The notes: generated by a model from the sequence alone, not told the origin. Counted from the first letter of the stretch, positions 8,363-18,257 are shown. The stretch: 64,000 nucleotides of DNA from Alphaproteobacteria bacterium (GCA_030427385.1 JAUHWR010000001.1:620001-684000), one strand, 5' to 3'. Numbers and translations are program-made.

Positions 8363-9775
8363 ATGAAGAGTATTCTTTGGACATCACAGGATGCGGCAAG
8401 TGCGACGGATGGGCAGACCGGGCGCTGGCAGGCATATGGACTTTCCATTGATACCCGCACTTTACAGCCGGGAGATTTGTTTATTGCCTTGAAAGGCCCA
8501 AATTCCGACGGGCATGATTATGCCCTGGCAGCTCTGGAAAAAGGCGCGACGGCTGTGATGGTTGATCACATCCCTGAGGGATGCGCTGAAGATCAATGTT
8601 TATTGGTGGCGGATACCATGCAGGCGCTGGCTGATCTGGGGCAGGCGGCGCGGGCGCGGACGAGTGCAAAAATCATTGCCGTCACGGGGTCGGTCGGTAA
8701 GACAGGTACAAAAGATATGCTGGAGCAGGTATTTTCGGCACAATGCCGCACCCATGCCTCACAGAAAAGCTTTAATAATCATTGGGGCGTGCCGCTGACG
8801 CTTGCGCTAATGCCTGTGGATACGGAGGTTGGGGTTTTTGAAGTCGGGATGAATCATGCCGATGAAATTACGCCGCTATCGCAAATGATCCGCCCTGATA
8901 TTGCGATTATTACCACGGTTGAAGCCGTTCATATTGAGAATTTTAAAAACGGCGAAGAAGGCGTCGCCGCCGCCAAAGCCGAAATTTTTGACGGGCTGCA
9001 GGAAAACGGCGCGGCGTTGCTTAATCAAAGTAATAAATGGTTTTCATTTCTTGAAGAAAAAGCAAATAATAAGGGCGCAAATACTTATGGCTTTGGGGAT
9101 GAGGTTAGCGCCAAAACATATTTGTCAGATGTAACAATTACCGCTGAAGAGACAAAATATAAGGCCGTTGTCAGAGGAAAAACATTAGATATAAGCTTGC
9201 CTGTTAGCGGCTTACATCATGCGATGAATTCTTTGCCGGTTCTATTGAGCGCGGCATTACTTGGCTATGATTTAGACAGGGCCACGTCATCTTTAGCGAC
9301 ATGGCAGCAGAGAGACGGGCGCGGCAAGCAGGAGCGCATAATAATCAAAGATGGCGCGCCCCCAATTATTTTGATTGATGAACATTATAATGCCTCCCCA
9401 GTTGCGATGCGCGCGGCATTTGCGGCGCTTGGGCGGGCAGACCTACCAGCAGGTGGCCGGCGCGTGGCAGTTTTAGGCGATATGGCAGAATTAGGGGCTG
9501 ATGCGGCGGCGTATCATAAGGCTCTGGCAAATGATTTGCTTCAGTCCGACGTTGATCTGGTTTATGCGGCGGGGGAAAATATGAAATATCTTTATGATGC
9601 GCTCCCAAGGGATAAACAGGGGCATTATGCCAACCTTCCTATAGATTTATGTGCGCCGTTACAGCAAAATAGCAAAGCAGGGGATGTGATTCTGGTGAAA
9701 GGGTCGCGCGGCGGCGCTGAAAAGCCAAAAATGTTATGTCTGGTGGATGCTGTTAAATCCTTATCACAACACTAA
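8363..9775 (+). CDS. murF: UDP-MurNAc-tripeptide:D-Ala-D-Ala ligase MurF
   Basis: MurF joins D-Ala-D-Ala to the UDP-MurNAc-tripeptide, the last cytoplasmic amino-acid addition. The 470-residue Mur ligase has the substrate domain at the N-terminus (SIDTRTLQPGDLFIALKGPN), the ATP loop GSVGKT at 109-114, the FEVGMNH motif and the C-terminal domain containing DEHYNASPVAMRAA and LGDMAELG. The gene begins 8 bases after murE, in normal dcw order. The D-Ala-D-Ala ligase gene ddl, often in this cluster, is not in the window. Confidence 0.97.
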   Translation: MKSILWTSQDAASATDGQTGRWQAYGLSIDTRTLQPGDLFIALKGPNSDGHDYALAALEKGATAVMVDHIPEGCAEDQCLLVADTMQALADLGQAARARTSAKIIAVTGSVGKTGTKDMLEQVFSAQCRTHASQKSFNNHWGVPLTLALMPVDTEVGVFEVGMNHADEITPLSQMIRPDIAIITTVEAVHIENFKNGEEGVAAAKAEIFDGLQENGAALLNQSNKWFSFLEEKANNKGANTYGFGDEVSAKTYLSDVTITAEETKYKAVVRGKTLDISLPVSGLHHAMNSLPVLLSAALLGYDLDRATSSLATWQQRDGRGKQERIIIKDGAPPIILIDEHYNASPVAMRAAFAALGRADLPAGGRRVAVLGDMAELGADAAAYHKALANDLLQSDVDLVYAAGENMKYLYDALPRDKQGHYANLPIDLCAPLQQNSKAGDVILVKGSRGGAEKPKMLCLVDAVKSLSQH

Positions 9776-9793
9776 AAAAAGAACTATTTAACT

Positions 9794-10876
9794 ATGCTCT
9801 ATAACCTTCTTGTTCCGTTTGCCGATGATTTTATGATTTTAAATCTGTTTCGTTATCTGACATTTCGAACGGGCGGGGCGATTATGACGGCGTTAATAAT
9901 CTGTTTTGTGATTGGACCAAAGGTTATTCGTTGGTTAAAGAAGAAACAAGGGGAGGGGCAGCCACTTCGTGAAATTGGCCCCGATCATAAGCATAAACAT
10001 GGCACGCCGACGATGGGCGGGTTGATGATATTAATATCCGCGGGAATTTCCACATTACTATGGGCGGATTTATCTAATATTTATATTTGGGCTGTGCTCG
10101 GAGTATTTTTCGGTTTTGGCGCGATTGGATTTGCAGATGATTATAAAAAGTTGACGAAGCGTTCTCATGAGGGTGTATCCGGTAAAATGCGATTAGTGAT
10201 GGAATTTTCCATCGCATTTGTGGCGGTAATGACCATCATCAGTATGAATGATTGGGGCTTTTCAACCGGGCTTGCCATTCCCTTTGTGAAAGAATTTCTA
10301 CTTCCTTTAAGCTATTTCTTTATTCCCTTTGCCATGTTGGTAATTGTCGGCGCTTCAAATTCGGTGAATTTAACAGATGGTCTTGATGGTCTTGCGATTG
10401 TGCCTGTCATGATCGCGGCGGCTTGTTTTGGGTTGATTGTGTATTTAGTGGGGAATATCAAATTTGCGGATTATTTGCAGATTGCTTATGTGCCCGGCAC
10501 GGGGGAATTGGCTATATTTTGCGGCGCTATCATTGGCGGGGGTATGGGATTTTTATGGTATAACGCGCCGCCCGCGGCAGTGTTTATGGGAGATACGGGG
10601 TCATTATCCTTGGGGGCGGCTCTTGGCGCGGTTGCGGTTGCCACCAAACATGAATTGGTTTTGGGGATTATTGGTGGTTTATTTGTTTTGGAAACAATGT
10701 CTGTGATTATTCAAGTCGTCTCTTTTAAAACAACAGGCAAACGTGTCTTTGCGATGGCGCCCTTGCATCATCACTTCGAGAAGAAGGGATGGTCAGAACC
10801 GACGATTGTCATACGTTTTTGGATTATCGCTGTCATATTGGCTTTGGTTGGGCTGAGTACGCTAAAGCTGAGATAA
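9794..10876 (+). CDS. mraY: Phospho-MurNAc-pentapeptide transferase MraY
   Basis: MraY transfers phospho-MurNAc-pentapeptide to undecaprenyl phosphate at the inner membrane, forming lipid I. The 360-residue protein has about ten membrane helices and the family catalytic motifs [21 protein letters not shown] and the loop [16 protein letters not shown], including the HHH motif. The length is standard. It follows murF by 18 bases. The next gene, the YqjD-like one, has its own candidate promoter at 10883-10908, so the dcw message probably weakens or is joined by a second transcript here. Confidence 0.97.
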   Translation: MLYNLLVPFADDFMILNLFRYLTFRTGGAIMTALIICFVIGPKVIRWLKKKQGEGQPLREIGPDHKHKHGTPTMGGLMILISAGISTLLWADLSNIYIWAVLGVFFGFGAIGFADDYKKLTKRSHEGVSGKMRLVMEFSIAFVAVMTIISMNDWGFSTGLAIPFVKEFLLPLSYFFIPFAMLVIVGASNSVNLTDGLDGLAIVPVMIAAACFGLIVYLVGNIKFADYLQIAYVPGTGELAIFCGAIIGGGMGFLWYNAPPAAVFMGDTGSLSLGAALGAVAVATKHELVLGIIGGLFVLETMSVIIQVVSFKTTGKRVFAMAPLHHHFEKKGWSEPTIVIRFWIIAVILALVGLSTLKLR

Positions 10877-10882
10877 AACTTT

Positions 10883-10908
10883 GGAACTAATTTTACAGCT
10901 ATTTGTTT
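10883..10908 (+). promoter_or_regulatory. Candidate EcfG-type (general stress) promoter
   Basis: GGAAC at 10883-10887 is followed after 17 bases by GTTT at 10905-10908. This matches the alphaproteobacterial EcfG layout (GGAAC, 16-17 bases, CGTT) except that T replaces C before GTT. It ends 36 bases before the YqjD-like ATG. The first bases, GGAACTAATT, are identical to those at the EF-hand promoter near 23750. Confidence 0.5.
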
Positions 10909-10944
10909 GATATATATACGAACCACTAATAAGGAGAATTACAA

Positions 10945-11250
10945 ATGGCAAAAGTTGTTGAAAATATTACAAACTCAAAAAAACCATCAGATGATATGGA
11001 TGATATCAGAAAAGATATTGAATCCTTAAAAGGTAACATTTCAGATTTAACGCGCCACGTTAAGCAAGAAGGTAATGAGAAGCTGTCTGATGTTAAAGAT
11101 AAAATCAATGATACGATTTCCAGTTATAGCAAAACAGGTCGTGAGCAAATGAAGCAAATGGAACGTCAGGTTAAAGATAAGCCAGCTCAGTCTATGGCAA
11201 TCGCTTTTGCAGCCGGTATCGTTGCTAGCTTTATTTTAGGACGGAGATAA
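10945..11250 (+). CDS. YqjD/ElaB-like (DUF883) tail-anchored protein
   Basis: The 101-residue protein has a long charged amphipathic helical region at residues 15-80. A single hydrophobic C-terminal segment (MAIAFAAGIVASFILG) ends in GRR. This is the layout of the YqjD/ElaB/DUF883 family, inner-membrane-anchored proteins that associate with ribosomes in stationary-phase E. coli (family knowledge). AAGGAG lies 8 bases before the ATG. It sits inside the dcw cluster between mraY and murD, with its own stress-type promoter upstream and a YqjE-like membrane gene four bases downstream, mirroring the yqjD-yqjE pair. A role in envelope stress or ribosome hibernation is inference. Confidence 0.8.
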   Translation: MAKVVENITNSKKPSDDMDDIRKDIESLKGNISDLTRHVKQEGNEKLSDVKDKINDTISSYSKTGREQMKQMERQVKDKPAQSMAIAFAAGIVASFILGRR

Positions 11251-11253
11251 TTT

Positions 11254-11688
11254 ATGAAAGGTGTTCTCGGCATAGCAGAGCAGGTTTTTCTTACAAAGCT
11301 TGTCACAAGTGAAACACCTGTCAGTGAAAATAAAAAAATCGGGATGAATTTTATATTCATCACCGGTTTTTTTGTTGCTTTGGCTTTTTTGATCCTTCTT
11401 TATGCTGCTTATTTATATATCGAAAGAACGTATAATCAAGAAATAGCGTTGGTTTTTGTTGGAGGCGCCGCGTTAACTATTGCGGGCTTAAATGCGTTGG
11501 TGGGATATTCTTATTATCGTTATAAGCGCAATCAAGTTCTGAAATTAAAGCAGGATTTGATTGATATCATGGAAGATGCTTTGGAATATATTGACGATGA
11601 GTTGGCACAGCCGGTTAAGGACTACCCAAAGGCATCGATTGCAATATCTGCAATTGCAGGATTTATGTCAGGTGAGCGTTTCTTATAA
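11254..11688 (+). CDS. YqjE-like two-helix membrane protein
   Basis: The 144-residue product has two membrane segments, at about residues 31-53 and 65-85, flanked by charged cytoplasmic ends. The arrangement fits the YqjE/holin-like superfamily that usually follows a YqjD/DUF883 gene. The C-terminal segment has a P-x-x-S-x-A-I-x-A-x-A-G-F pattern ending in GERFL, which resembles the C-terminus of the preceding protein (P-x-x-S-M-A-I-A-x-A-A-G, then GRR); the two may share an anchor motif. It begins four bases after its neighbour's stop, so they form one unit, and murD starts 40 bases later. The molecular function is unknown. Confidence 0.65.
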   Translation: MKGVLGIAEQVFLTKLVTSETPVSENKKIGMNFIFITGFFVALAFLILLYAAYLYIERTYNQEIALVFVGGAALTIAGLNALVGYSYYRYKRNQVLKLKQDLIDIMEDALEYIDDELAQPVKDYPKASIAISAIAGFMSGERFL

Positions 11689-11728
11689 TCTATTTGCTTT
11701 TTAGTGCGCGCTCTGGAATGAATTAAGC

Positions 11729-13039
11729 ATGCTTGATTGTTCAAAATTTGTGGAAGGTTTAGAAGGAAGGGCGGTCTATGTATATGGCCTGGGTAAATCT
11801 GGCTTAGCATGTGTGGAAGCCCTTTCACTTTCCGGCGCAAATATTATCGCATGGGATGCTAAGGCAGAACAACGCAATAAAGCCGCTCACTTTGGGGCGG
11901 TTTTATCATGTGAAGATGATGTGGATTTTCAAAAAGTCGGATGCTTACTATTATCGCCCGGCTTGCCCTTAACTCACCCAAAGCCGCATCCGGTTGTTAT
12001 TAAAGCTCAACAACATGATATTGAAATCATTGGTGATATTGAAATTATGGGGCGCTGCCTGCCTGACGGGATCAAGACTATTGGTATTACCGGTACAAAT
12101 GGAAAATCAACGACAACGGCGCTTCTTGGGCATGTGTTACAAGAATGTGATATTTCGTCTTGTATCGCGGGGAATATCGGCACGCCAATCTTAAGTGTTG
12201 ACATTAAAGATGACCTACAAGCCATTGTTTTGGAACTATCTTCTTATCAGCTTGATCTTTGCCCGTCTTTTCACCCAAATATAGGTGTTTTATTGAATAT
12301 TACGCCGGATCATATTGATCGGCATGGATCTTTGGCGCAATATGCGGCTGTAAAGGCAAAGATTTTTGGGCGGCAAACGCGGGCAATTATATCAATAGAT
12401 GATGATCAGAGCCGTGAAATTTTTGAGATTGAAGCAGAGCTAGGTAAGGCACCTATTGCGTTAAATTTGGAGGATAAGCCTGCGATTTTATTAGAGGATT
12501 TGCCAACATTAATGGGAGATCATAATCGTCAGAATGCGCTAGCAGTATATCATGTTTGTAAACAGCTTTATTTAAAAGATCATGATATTCTGGCGGCGAT
12601 GAAAACGTTTCTGGGTTTGGCGCATCGCCAACAAATTGTTAGAAAAATGGGAAACATTACGTTCATCAATGACAGTAAAGCCACCAATGCAGAAGCAGCC
12701 GCCAAGGCCCTAGGCACATTTGAAAATATATATTGGATCCTTGGCGGGCAAGCTAAAGATGGCGGATTGCAAGGGCTTGAAACATTTATGTCGCGCGTAA
12801 AAAAAGCTTATGTCATCGGTGAGGCGGCGCCAGAGTTTTCAAAATGGCTGAAAAAGGAAGATATTCCTTTCGAAGTATCGCAGTTACTGAATAAAGCCGT
12901 GTCTAAAGCGTATGAAGAGGCGCTCCTATGTGATAAACCGGCAATTATTTTATTATCACCTGCCTGTGCATCATGGGATCAGTTCAAAAGTTTTGAGCAT
13001 CGCGGTGATGTTTTCTCTCAAGTTGTCTCAAAGCTATAA
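11729..13039 (+). CDS. murD: UDP-MurNAc-L-alanine:D-glutamate ligase MurD
   Basis: MurD adds D-Glu to UDP-MurNAc-L-Ala in the cytoplasm with ATP. The 436-residue Mur ligase has an N-terminal Rossmann-type domain (VYGLGKSGLACVEAL), the ATP loop GTNGKST at 122-128, the NITPDHIDRHG motif and the C-terminal INDSKATNAEAAAKAL motif. Its length is near the family norm of about 440. It follows the inserted YqjD/YqjE-like pair and precedes ftsW by 72 bases. Confidence 0.97.
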   Translation: MLDCSKFVEGLEGRAVYVYGLGKSGLACVEALSLSGANIIAWDAKAEQRNKAAHFGAVLSCEDDVDFQKVGCLLLSPGLPLTHPKPHPVVIKAQQHDIEIIGDIEIMGRCLPDGIKTIGITGTNGKSTTTALLGHVLQECDISSCIAGNIGTPILSVDIKDDLQAIVLELSSYQLDLCPSFHPNIGVLLNITPDHIDRHGSLAQYAAVKAKIFGRQTRAIISIDDDQSREIFEIEAELGKAPIALNLEDKPAILLEDLPTLMGDHNRQNALAVYHVCKQLYLKDHDILAAMKTFLGLAHRQQIVRKMGNITFINDSKATNAEAAAKALGTFENIYWILGGQAKDGGLQGLETFMSRVKKAYVIGEAAPEFSKWLKKEDIPFEVSQLLNKAVSKAYEEALLCDKPAIILLSPACASWDQFKSFEHRGDVFSQVVSKL

Positions 13040-13111
13040 TATACGCTCTTTCCTTGATATCATGGGTGATGTAAACTTAAAAAGTTATTCACGCCAACAT
13101 CATTATATTTC

Positions 13112-14284
13112 ATGACCGCCGCATCTACTAAATTCGCACGCACTGACGATTCTTTTTTGTCCAAATGGTTTTGGACGATTGACCGTAGTTTATTGGCGGC
13201 ATTTGGGACATTGATTATTTTTGGTATTTTTATGGTTACGGCGGCAAGCCCCGCAGTGGCAGAACGTATTGGGTTGGGGGCGTATCATTTTCTTATTCGC
13301 CATGTGGTGATTTTGGTTCCTACAATTGCCTGCTTAATCGGATTGTCATTTTTAAATGCAAAAAATGTTTGGCGATTATCTTCGTTTATTTTGGCGGGCT
13401 CAATTTTTGCTCTAATATTGGTTTTATTGGTGGGAATGGAAATTAAGGGCGCGCAGAGATGGCTTCATTTGCCCGGATTTTCCCTGCAGCCAAGTGAGTT
13501 TGTAAAACCCAGTTTTGCCATCGTCGCGGCGTGGTTAATTGCGTATCAAAAATCACATGAAGGATTTCCCGCCAATAAAATATGCGCAGGCTTATTTGTG
13601 GTGATTATTATTTTATTGATGTTACAGCCGGATTTGGGAATGACGGTTGTGATTACCTCTATTTTGGCAACGCAGATTTTTTTAGCGGGCCTGCCTTTTC
13701 GTTATTTATTAATATTTGGTTTGGCGGGATTAAGCTGTCTTGCAATTGTGTATATGAGCTTCGGACATGTGCAAAGCCGCATTGATCGCTTTTTAGACCC
13801 CTCCAGCGGGGATAGTTATCAAATTGAAAAATCACTAGATGCCTTTCGTCAAGGCGGTTTATTAGGGACAGGCCCAGGGCAGGGCGAGGTAAAGCTGCGC
13901 CTTCCCGATGCACATGCCGATTTTATTTTTTCGGTTGCTGGGGAGGAATTGGGGCTGCCACTAGTTTTGGGCGTTATAGGGGTATATTTATTTATTTTGC
14001 TACGTGGGTTTCGGATTTTATCGACTTGTAACTGCATGTTTACTGTTCTTGCGGGCGGCGGATTGCTTGTGATGTTGGGGTTACAGGCTTTTATTCATAT
14101 GAGCTCGGCGTTGCAATTGCTACCCGCAAAGGGTATGACCTTGCCATTTGTTAGTTATGGCGGCTCATCGATGTTATCCATGGGCATTTCCATGGGAATG
14201 CTATTGGCGTTACTGCGGCGGCAAGAAAAATCGGCACTATCTTCTAAAACACGCTCTTCCCAATCCGATGAAAGGATATTATAA
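13112..14284 (+). CDS. ftsW: Septal peptidoglycan glycosyltransferase FtsW
   Basis: FtsW is the SEDS-family polymerase that makes septal glycan strands from lipid II with FtsI. The 390-residue polytopic protein has about ten membrane helices and SEDS motifs: GAQRWLHLPGFSLQPSEFVK, the large periplasmic loop RIDRFLDPSSGDSYQ, and near the end LPFVSYGGSSML. The position between murD and murG supports FtsW over RodA. The charged C-terminal tail is short. murG starts six bases after the stop. Confidence 0.96.
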   Translation: MTAASTKFARTDDSFLSKWFWTIDRSLLAAFGTLIIFGIFMVTAASPAVAERIGLGAYHFLIRHVVILVPTIACLIGLSFLNAKNVWRLSSFILAGSIFALILVLLVGMEIKGAQRWLHLPGFSLQPSEFVKPSFAIVAAWLIAYQKSHEGFPANKICAGLFVVIIILLMLQPDLGMTVVITSILATQIFLAGLPFRYLLIFGLAGLSCLAIVYMSFGHVQSRIDRFLDPSSGDSYQIEKSLDAFRQGGLLGTGPGQGEVKLRLPDAHADFIFSVAGEELGLPLVLGVIGVYLFILLRGFRILSTCNCMFTVLAGGGLLVMLGLQAFIHMSSALQLLPAKGMTLPFVSYGGSSMLSMGISMGMLLALLRRQEKSALSSKTRSSQSDERIL

Positions 14285-14290
14285 AAGGCT

Positions 14291-15403
14291 ATGTCTGATA
14301 ATTTACCCCTTATTCTTCTTTCCGCCGGCGGCACAGGCGGGCATATGATGCCGGCGATTGCACTGGCGCAAGACTTACTCTCTCGTGGTTATCAGGTGGA
14401 GATCGTGACCGATCCACGCTGTCGTCATTATAAGGAGCTTTATCCGGAATTAATGTTTCATGTTCTTACCTCCGGCACGTTAGGGAAGGGGATTATCAAA
14501 AAAATTAGCGGCGGCATGAAGCTGGGATGGGGACTTGTGCAGGCCAAAGCTTTGGTCAAAAGGTTAGCACCAAAAGTTGTGGTGGGATTTGGTGGTTATC
14601 CGTCATATCCGGCAATGAGCGCGGCGCAAAGCTTAAAAATTCCAACGATTATTCATGAGTCAAATGCTATATTGGGCAAGGCAAACCAAATGCTATCAGG
14701 TAAAGCCGAGCGCATTGCCCTTTCATGGCCGCCTACACAAAAAACCGGATTAAGCGATGGGGAAACCATTCGCGCTATTGTTACGGGTAATCCCGTCCGC
14801 TCGGAGATTGCTGCTTTGTTTACACATCCATATCCGACGCTGCCAAAAGAAGGGCCGTTGAAAATTTTGGTTATGGGCGGATCGCTTGGGGCAAAGATAT
14901 TTTCTGATGTCGTGCCACAGGCGCTTGTGCAGCTTCCTGTTGAATATCGCAGATGTTTGCAAATCGTTCAGCAATGCCGCGAAGATGATCTTCATACAGT
15001 CCGCCAGATTTATCATGATGCAGAAATTAAAGCGCGGCTTGAGACATTTTTTACCGATGTGCCAAAGTTATTAGCAGAATGTCATTTATTTATAGGACGT
15101 AGTGGTGCCAGCACAGTGACAGAGATAACTGCCGCTGGTCGTCCCGCAATCTTTGTGCCTTATCCTCATCATACTGATCAGCAACAATTAATGAATGCAG
15201 AGGCCGTGTCTTCCCAAGGTGGTGGATGGGTGATTGAAGAAGAAGATTTTATTCCGGATGCGCTCCTACCTAGGATTGAGACATTCTTAGAATATCCCGA
15301 AGCCTTATTTCAGGCGGCGGAAGCCTCGCGTGCGTGTGGAAAACCAGATGCGGCGAGAAAGCTTGGCAATCTTGTAATGGCATTGGCGAGTGGCTGGAAA
15401 TAA
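14291..15403 (+). CDS. murG: UDP-GlcNAc:lipid I N-acetylglucosaminyltransferase MurG
   Basis: MurG transfers GlcNAc from UDP-GlcNAc to lipid I on the inner membrane's cytoplasmic face, making lipid II. The 370-residue GT-B enzyme has the N-terminal glycine loop GGTGGH at 13-18, VVGFGGYPSYPAMSAA, a second loop VMGGSLGAKIFSDVVP and the C-terminal donor motif GRSGASTVTEITAAGRPAIFVPYPHHTDQQQ, broken here by normal family variation. The ATG follows ftsW by six bases. A convergent TRIC-like gene ends seven bases after its stop. Confidence 0.97.
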   Translation: MSDNLPLILLSAGGTGGHMMPAIALAQDLLSRGYQVEIVTDPRCRHYKELYPELMFHVLTSGTLGKGIIKKISGGMKLGWGLVQAKALVKRLAPKVVVGFGGYPSYPAMSAAQSLKIPTIIHESNAILGKANQMLSGKAERIALSWPPTQKTGLSDGETIRAIVTGNPVRSEIAALFTHPYPTLPKEGPLKILVMGGSLGAKIFSDVVPQALVQLPVEYRRCLQIVQQCREDDLHTVRQIYHDAEIKARLETFFTDVPKLLAECHLFIGRSGASTVTEITAAGRPAIFVPYPHHTDQQQLMNAEAVSSQGGGWVIEEEDFIPDALLPRIETFLEYPEALFQAAEASRACGKPDAARKLGNLVMALASGWK

Positions 15404-15409
15404 GAAAGG

Positions 15410-16033
15410 TTACTTTTCTTCGTTATTAATCCATTTATATCCGGGTAAACGCAGGTCATAAATAATGGCGACGGCGCGGATGGCGAATGTTAGGGAAATA
15501 ACCCCCCATGTGGCAATGACTTCGGGCACATAAAATTCAATCAGTAAGACATAGGTGCATGCCCCGATAAACGTGGCGGTTACGTAGATTTCTTTCTTTA
15601 AAATAAGGCTTTCATTCCCACTGAGCACATCGCGGATAATGCCCCCAAAAGTCGCGGTCATCATGCCCATTAAAATGGCGACTTCTGCCGAACTTCCAGC
15701 ATTGAGCGCGATTTGTGTTCCCACAACAGTAAATACAGCAAGCCCCATTGCATCCGCCCAGACCAAAACTCTTCGATAAGTGGAAATATAGTGGGCAATG
15801 AAATAAGTTAAGATACTGGTCAGCATACAGATTTGCAGATAGACCGGTTCTCGCACCCAAAAGACAGGCGATAAATCGAGTAAAAGATCGCGTATTGTGC
15901 CGCCGCCGATGCCTGTGACTGTTCCAAGCAAGATAAAGCCAATAATGTCGGTTTCGCGCCGCGCCGCAATTAACGCGCCGCTCATTGCGAAAACGCTAAT
16001 CCCCAGAAAATCAAGAAATGTAAGAAGATCCAT
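15410..16033 (-). CDS. TRIC/UPF0126-family membrane protein
   Basis: The 207-residue protein has seven hydrophobic segments arranged as two similar halves, each with a glycine-rich kink motif: TGIGGGTIRDLLL at about 45-57 and TATFGGIIRDVLSG further on. That is the signature of the UPF0126/YadS-YicG family, prokaryotic relatives of TRIC cation channels, some of which are reported as glycine transporters (family knowledge). Its substrate here is unknown. I start it at the ATG at 16033; a TTG lies two codons upstream. It is the only minus-strand gene inside the mraY-murC stretch, convergent with murG and divergent from murC. Confidence 0.85.
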   Translation of the reverse strand: MDLLTFLDFLGISVFAMSGALIAARRETDIIGFILLGTVTGIGGGTIRDLLLDLSPVFWVREPVYLQICMLTSILTYFIAHYISTYRRVLVWADAMGLAVFTVVGTQIALNAGSSAEVAILMGMMTATFGGIIRDVLSGNESLILKKEIYVTATFIGACTYVLLIEFYVPEVIATWGVISLTFAIRAVAIIYDLRLPGYKWINNEEK

Positions 16034-16119
16034 GAACAATATGATTATTATGATTTGAAATTTAAGGATACTGCAAAAAAGCGCTTGTCACCAGTCGCTT
16101 ATAGCTTGTAACAATAGGT

Positions 16120-17568
16120 ATGAACTTGATTATCCCGAAAAATACAGGCCCCCTCCATTTCGTCGGCATTGGCGGCATTGGTATGAGCGGCATTGCCGAA
16201 GTATTAAATGATTTAAATTATACGGTACAGGGAAGTGATATTTCCGATAGCCCCAATGTTGTAAGATTACGCAATAAAGGGATGCAAGTTTTTATAGGGC
16301 ATGCAGCAGAAAATATCAGCGATGATGTCGCCGCGGTTGTTGTGTCCTCTGCCATCAAAAAAGACAATCCCGAGGTAAAAATTGCGCGGGAGAAAAATAT
16401 TCCGATCGTGCGTCGTGCAGATATGCTGGGCGAATTGATGCGTTTTAAGCGTTCAATTGCCATTGGCGGTACGCATGGCAAAACAACAACAACATCAATC
16501 GTTGGAACAATGTTAGAGGTTGCGGATTTTGATCCTACCGTTGTTAATGGTGGCATAATCAACAAATACGGTACGAACACACGTTTGGGGCAGGGCGAGT
16601 GGATGGTCGTAGAAAGTGATGAGAGTGACGGAACGTTTACGCGTTTGCCGGCCTCTATTGTTGTGGTCACAAATATCGATCCTGAACATATGGAACATTA
16701 CGGCAGTTTTGATGTGCTACGAGATGCCTTTCGTCAATTTGTGAATAATATTCCTTTTTATGGATATGCGGTCTTATGCACAGATCATCCGGAGGTTCAG
16801 GCATTACAGGCAAGTATCACTGATCGTAAAATTTTCTCTTATGGATTTAATCCTCAGGCAGAAGTGCGCGGGATGAATTTAAAGATGACGCCCGAAGGTT
16901 CAACCTTTGATGTGGAAATTGGCAGCGGTGTGACGGGCGGTGAGCCTAAAATACTACGTGATGTGTTTTTACCGATGATCGGGCAGCATAATGTACAAAA
17001 TGCACTTTCGGCCATCACAATTGCTGTGCGTCAAAATATTCCAGATGCTTTAATTAAAAAAGCTTTGTCAGAATTTGGCGGTGTGAAACGTCGTTTTACC
17101 AAAACCGGCGAAGTTAGAGGAATTACGATTATTGATGATTATGGTCATCATCCTGTTGAAATTGCCGCGGTATTAAAATCGGCACGGACTGCTGTTGAAA
17201 AAAGCGGGGGAAAAATCCATGCTATTATGCAACCACACAGATTTTCCAGACTTCAGGATTTGATGGAAGATTTTTGTAAGTGTTTCAATGATGCGGATAC
17301 CGTTTTAATTGGTGATGTGTATGCCGCCAGTGAAAGCCCGATTGAGGGTGTAGATAAAGAGCATTTGGTTGAGGGCATTAAAAAATATGGGCACAAAAAT
17401 GCAGATACATTTGCAGCCCCCTCTGCCTTGGCACAATTAATCAGTGAACGCGCAAAATCGGGTGATTTTGTTATCTTCTTAGGTGCGGGAGATATTACAA
17501 AGTGGGCTTACGCTTTGCCGGAAGAGCTCCAGACCTATTTGGATGAAAACCAAAAAAAGCAGGCTTAA
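16120..17568 (+). CDS. murC: UDP-MurNAc:L-alanine ligase MurC
   Basis: MurC adds L-Ala to UDP-MurNAc, the first amino acid of the stem peptide. The 482-residue Mur ligase shows the Rossmann loop [15 protein letters not shown] at about 13-27, the ATP loop GTHGKTT at 117-123, ESDESDGTF and the C-terminal [10 protein letters not shown] motif. It has a separate start after the TRIC-like gene, with an 80-base divergent intergenic region. The stop codon lies in the loop of a perfect 10-bp hairpin that is best read as the terminator of the convergent minus-strand genes. Confidence 0.97.
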   Translation: MNLIIPKNTGPLHFVGIGGIGMSGIAEVLNDLNYTVQGSDISDSPNVVRLRNKGMQVFIGHAAENISDDVAAVVVSSAIKKDNPEVKIAREKNIPIVRRADMLGELMRFKRSIAIGGTHGKTTTTSIVGTMLEVADFDPTVVNGGIINKYGTNTRLGQGEWMVVESDESDGTFTRLPASIVVVTNIDPEHMEHYGSFDVLRDAFRQFVNNIPFYGYAVLCTDHPEVQALQASITDRKIFSYGFNPQAEVRGMNLKMTPEGSTFDVEIGSGVTGGEPKILRDVFLPMIGQHNVQNALSAITIAVRQNIPDALIKKALSEFGGVKRRFTKTGEVRGITIIDDYGHHPVEIAAVLKSARTAVEKSGGKIHAIMQPHRFSRLQDLMEDFCKCFNDADTVLIGDVYAASESPIEGVDKEHLVEGIKKYGHKNADTFAAPSALAQLISERAKSGDFVIFLGAGDITKWAYALPEELQTYLDENQKKQA

Positions 17569-17579
17569 CAGCCTGCTTT
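17552..17579. terminator. Bidirectional terminator overlapping the murC 3' end
   Basis: Perfect arms 17556-17565 and 17570-17579 surround a 4-base loop that contains the murC stop codon. On the minus strand the stem is followed by a run of seven T, so it is strongest for leftward transcripts from the small membrane peptide and DUF421 gene. Confidence 0.8.
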
Positions 17580-17588
17580 AATACAAAA

Positions 17589-17660
17589 TTAAAATAAAAG
17601 ATAAATCAGAATTATAACCGGTATTGGTACGCCTACGAGCCAGAGTAGAATGCCTTTCAT
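17589..17660 (-). CDS. Small hydrophobic membrane peptide, 23 aa (type A)
   Basis: This tiny gene begins MKGILLWLVGVPIP and is otherwise entirely hydrophobic (V/I/L/F), predicting one membrane helix with a central G-V-P-I-P turn. The same W-L-[VI]-G-[VI]-P-I-P core occurs in the peptide at 21430-21501, and this unlinked recurrence is the main evidence that it is real. A GGAAC-N18-GTTT stress-type promoter ends 35 bases upstream, and a strong minus-strand terminator lies just downstream. The ribosome site is weak (AAAGAAAG). Localisation to the inner membrane is inferred; function is unknown. Confidence 0.6.
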   Translation of the reverse strand: MKGILLWLVGVPIPVIILIYLLF

Positions 17661-17694
17661 GAGTATGTCTTTCTTTGTTGAAATTATAAAAGAT

Positions 17695-17721
17695 AAACTT
17701 CCAAGAACATCTATAAGTTCC
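17695..17721 (-). promoter_or_regulatory. Candidate EcfG-type promoter for membrane peptide
   Basis: On the minus strand GGAAC (17717-17721) is followed after 18 bases by GTTT (17695-17698), 35 bases upstream of the 23-residue peptide's ATG. The spacing is one base longer than in the other copies. Confidence 0.4.
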
Positions 17722-17741
17722 ATTTAGTTATCATGGATTGT

Positions 17742-18257
17742 TCAGATTGTCGTTCGTACATTCGTCATTATAACCTCATCAATTTTTTCACTCCCGTGTA
17801 GAACAGAAATATCGCCGCTTGTTTCCAAAACCACGGCTTGAACTTGGGATAATTGTAATACGTTTGCTTCTCTTAATTTTGCATATAAATCTTCTCTAGT
17901 GATTTTTGCTTTTGTTAGATTATCATCAAGTATTTGTTTGCCGTCCATTAAAAGGAGCGGCTCATTTTCCAAATAAGGATAGCTGCGGTGCATACGCCAT
18001 TTTGAATATAGGCTCTGTAAAACCAAAAAAACCATGATGGCTAACGCGCCATGAAGTAGGGAAGGCTCTTTTTGAATAGTAATTGCGCCTAAGATAGATC
18101 CTATTGCGATAGTTACTGCGAAATCATGACTTGAAAGTTTTGCAAAGCTGCGGAGGCCATTTAATTTAATAAATAACATGAGCAAAAAAAACATGACAAT
18201 GGTGGTAAATATTATCCCGCACGCTTGAGATAAGTTGATATCAAACCATGGCATCAT
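17742..18257 (-). CDS. DUF421 (YetF/YcaP-like) membrane protein
   Basis: The 171-residue protein has three N-terminal membrane helices (residues about 12-90) and a C-terminal cytoplasmic domain. Family motifs are KLSSHDFAVTIAIGSILG and, in the soluble half, PLLLMDGKQILDDNLTKAKITREDLYAKLREANV. This is the YetF/YcaP (DUF421) family, of unknown biochemical role; in Bacillus, relatives are spore or stress associated. AAGGGA precedes the ATG by about 9 bases. The next codon is also ATG. It is followed on the same strand by the type A membrane peptide. Confidence 0.85.
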   Translation of the reverse strand: MMPWFDINLSQACGIIFTTIVMFFLLMLFIKLNGLRSFAKLSSHDFAVTIAIGSILGAITIQKEPSLLHGALAIMVFLVLQSLYSKWRMHRSYPYLENEPLLLMDGKQILDDNLTKAKITREDLYAKLREANVLQLSQVQAVVLETSGDISVLHGSEKIDEVIMTNVRTTI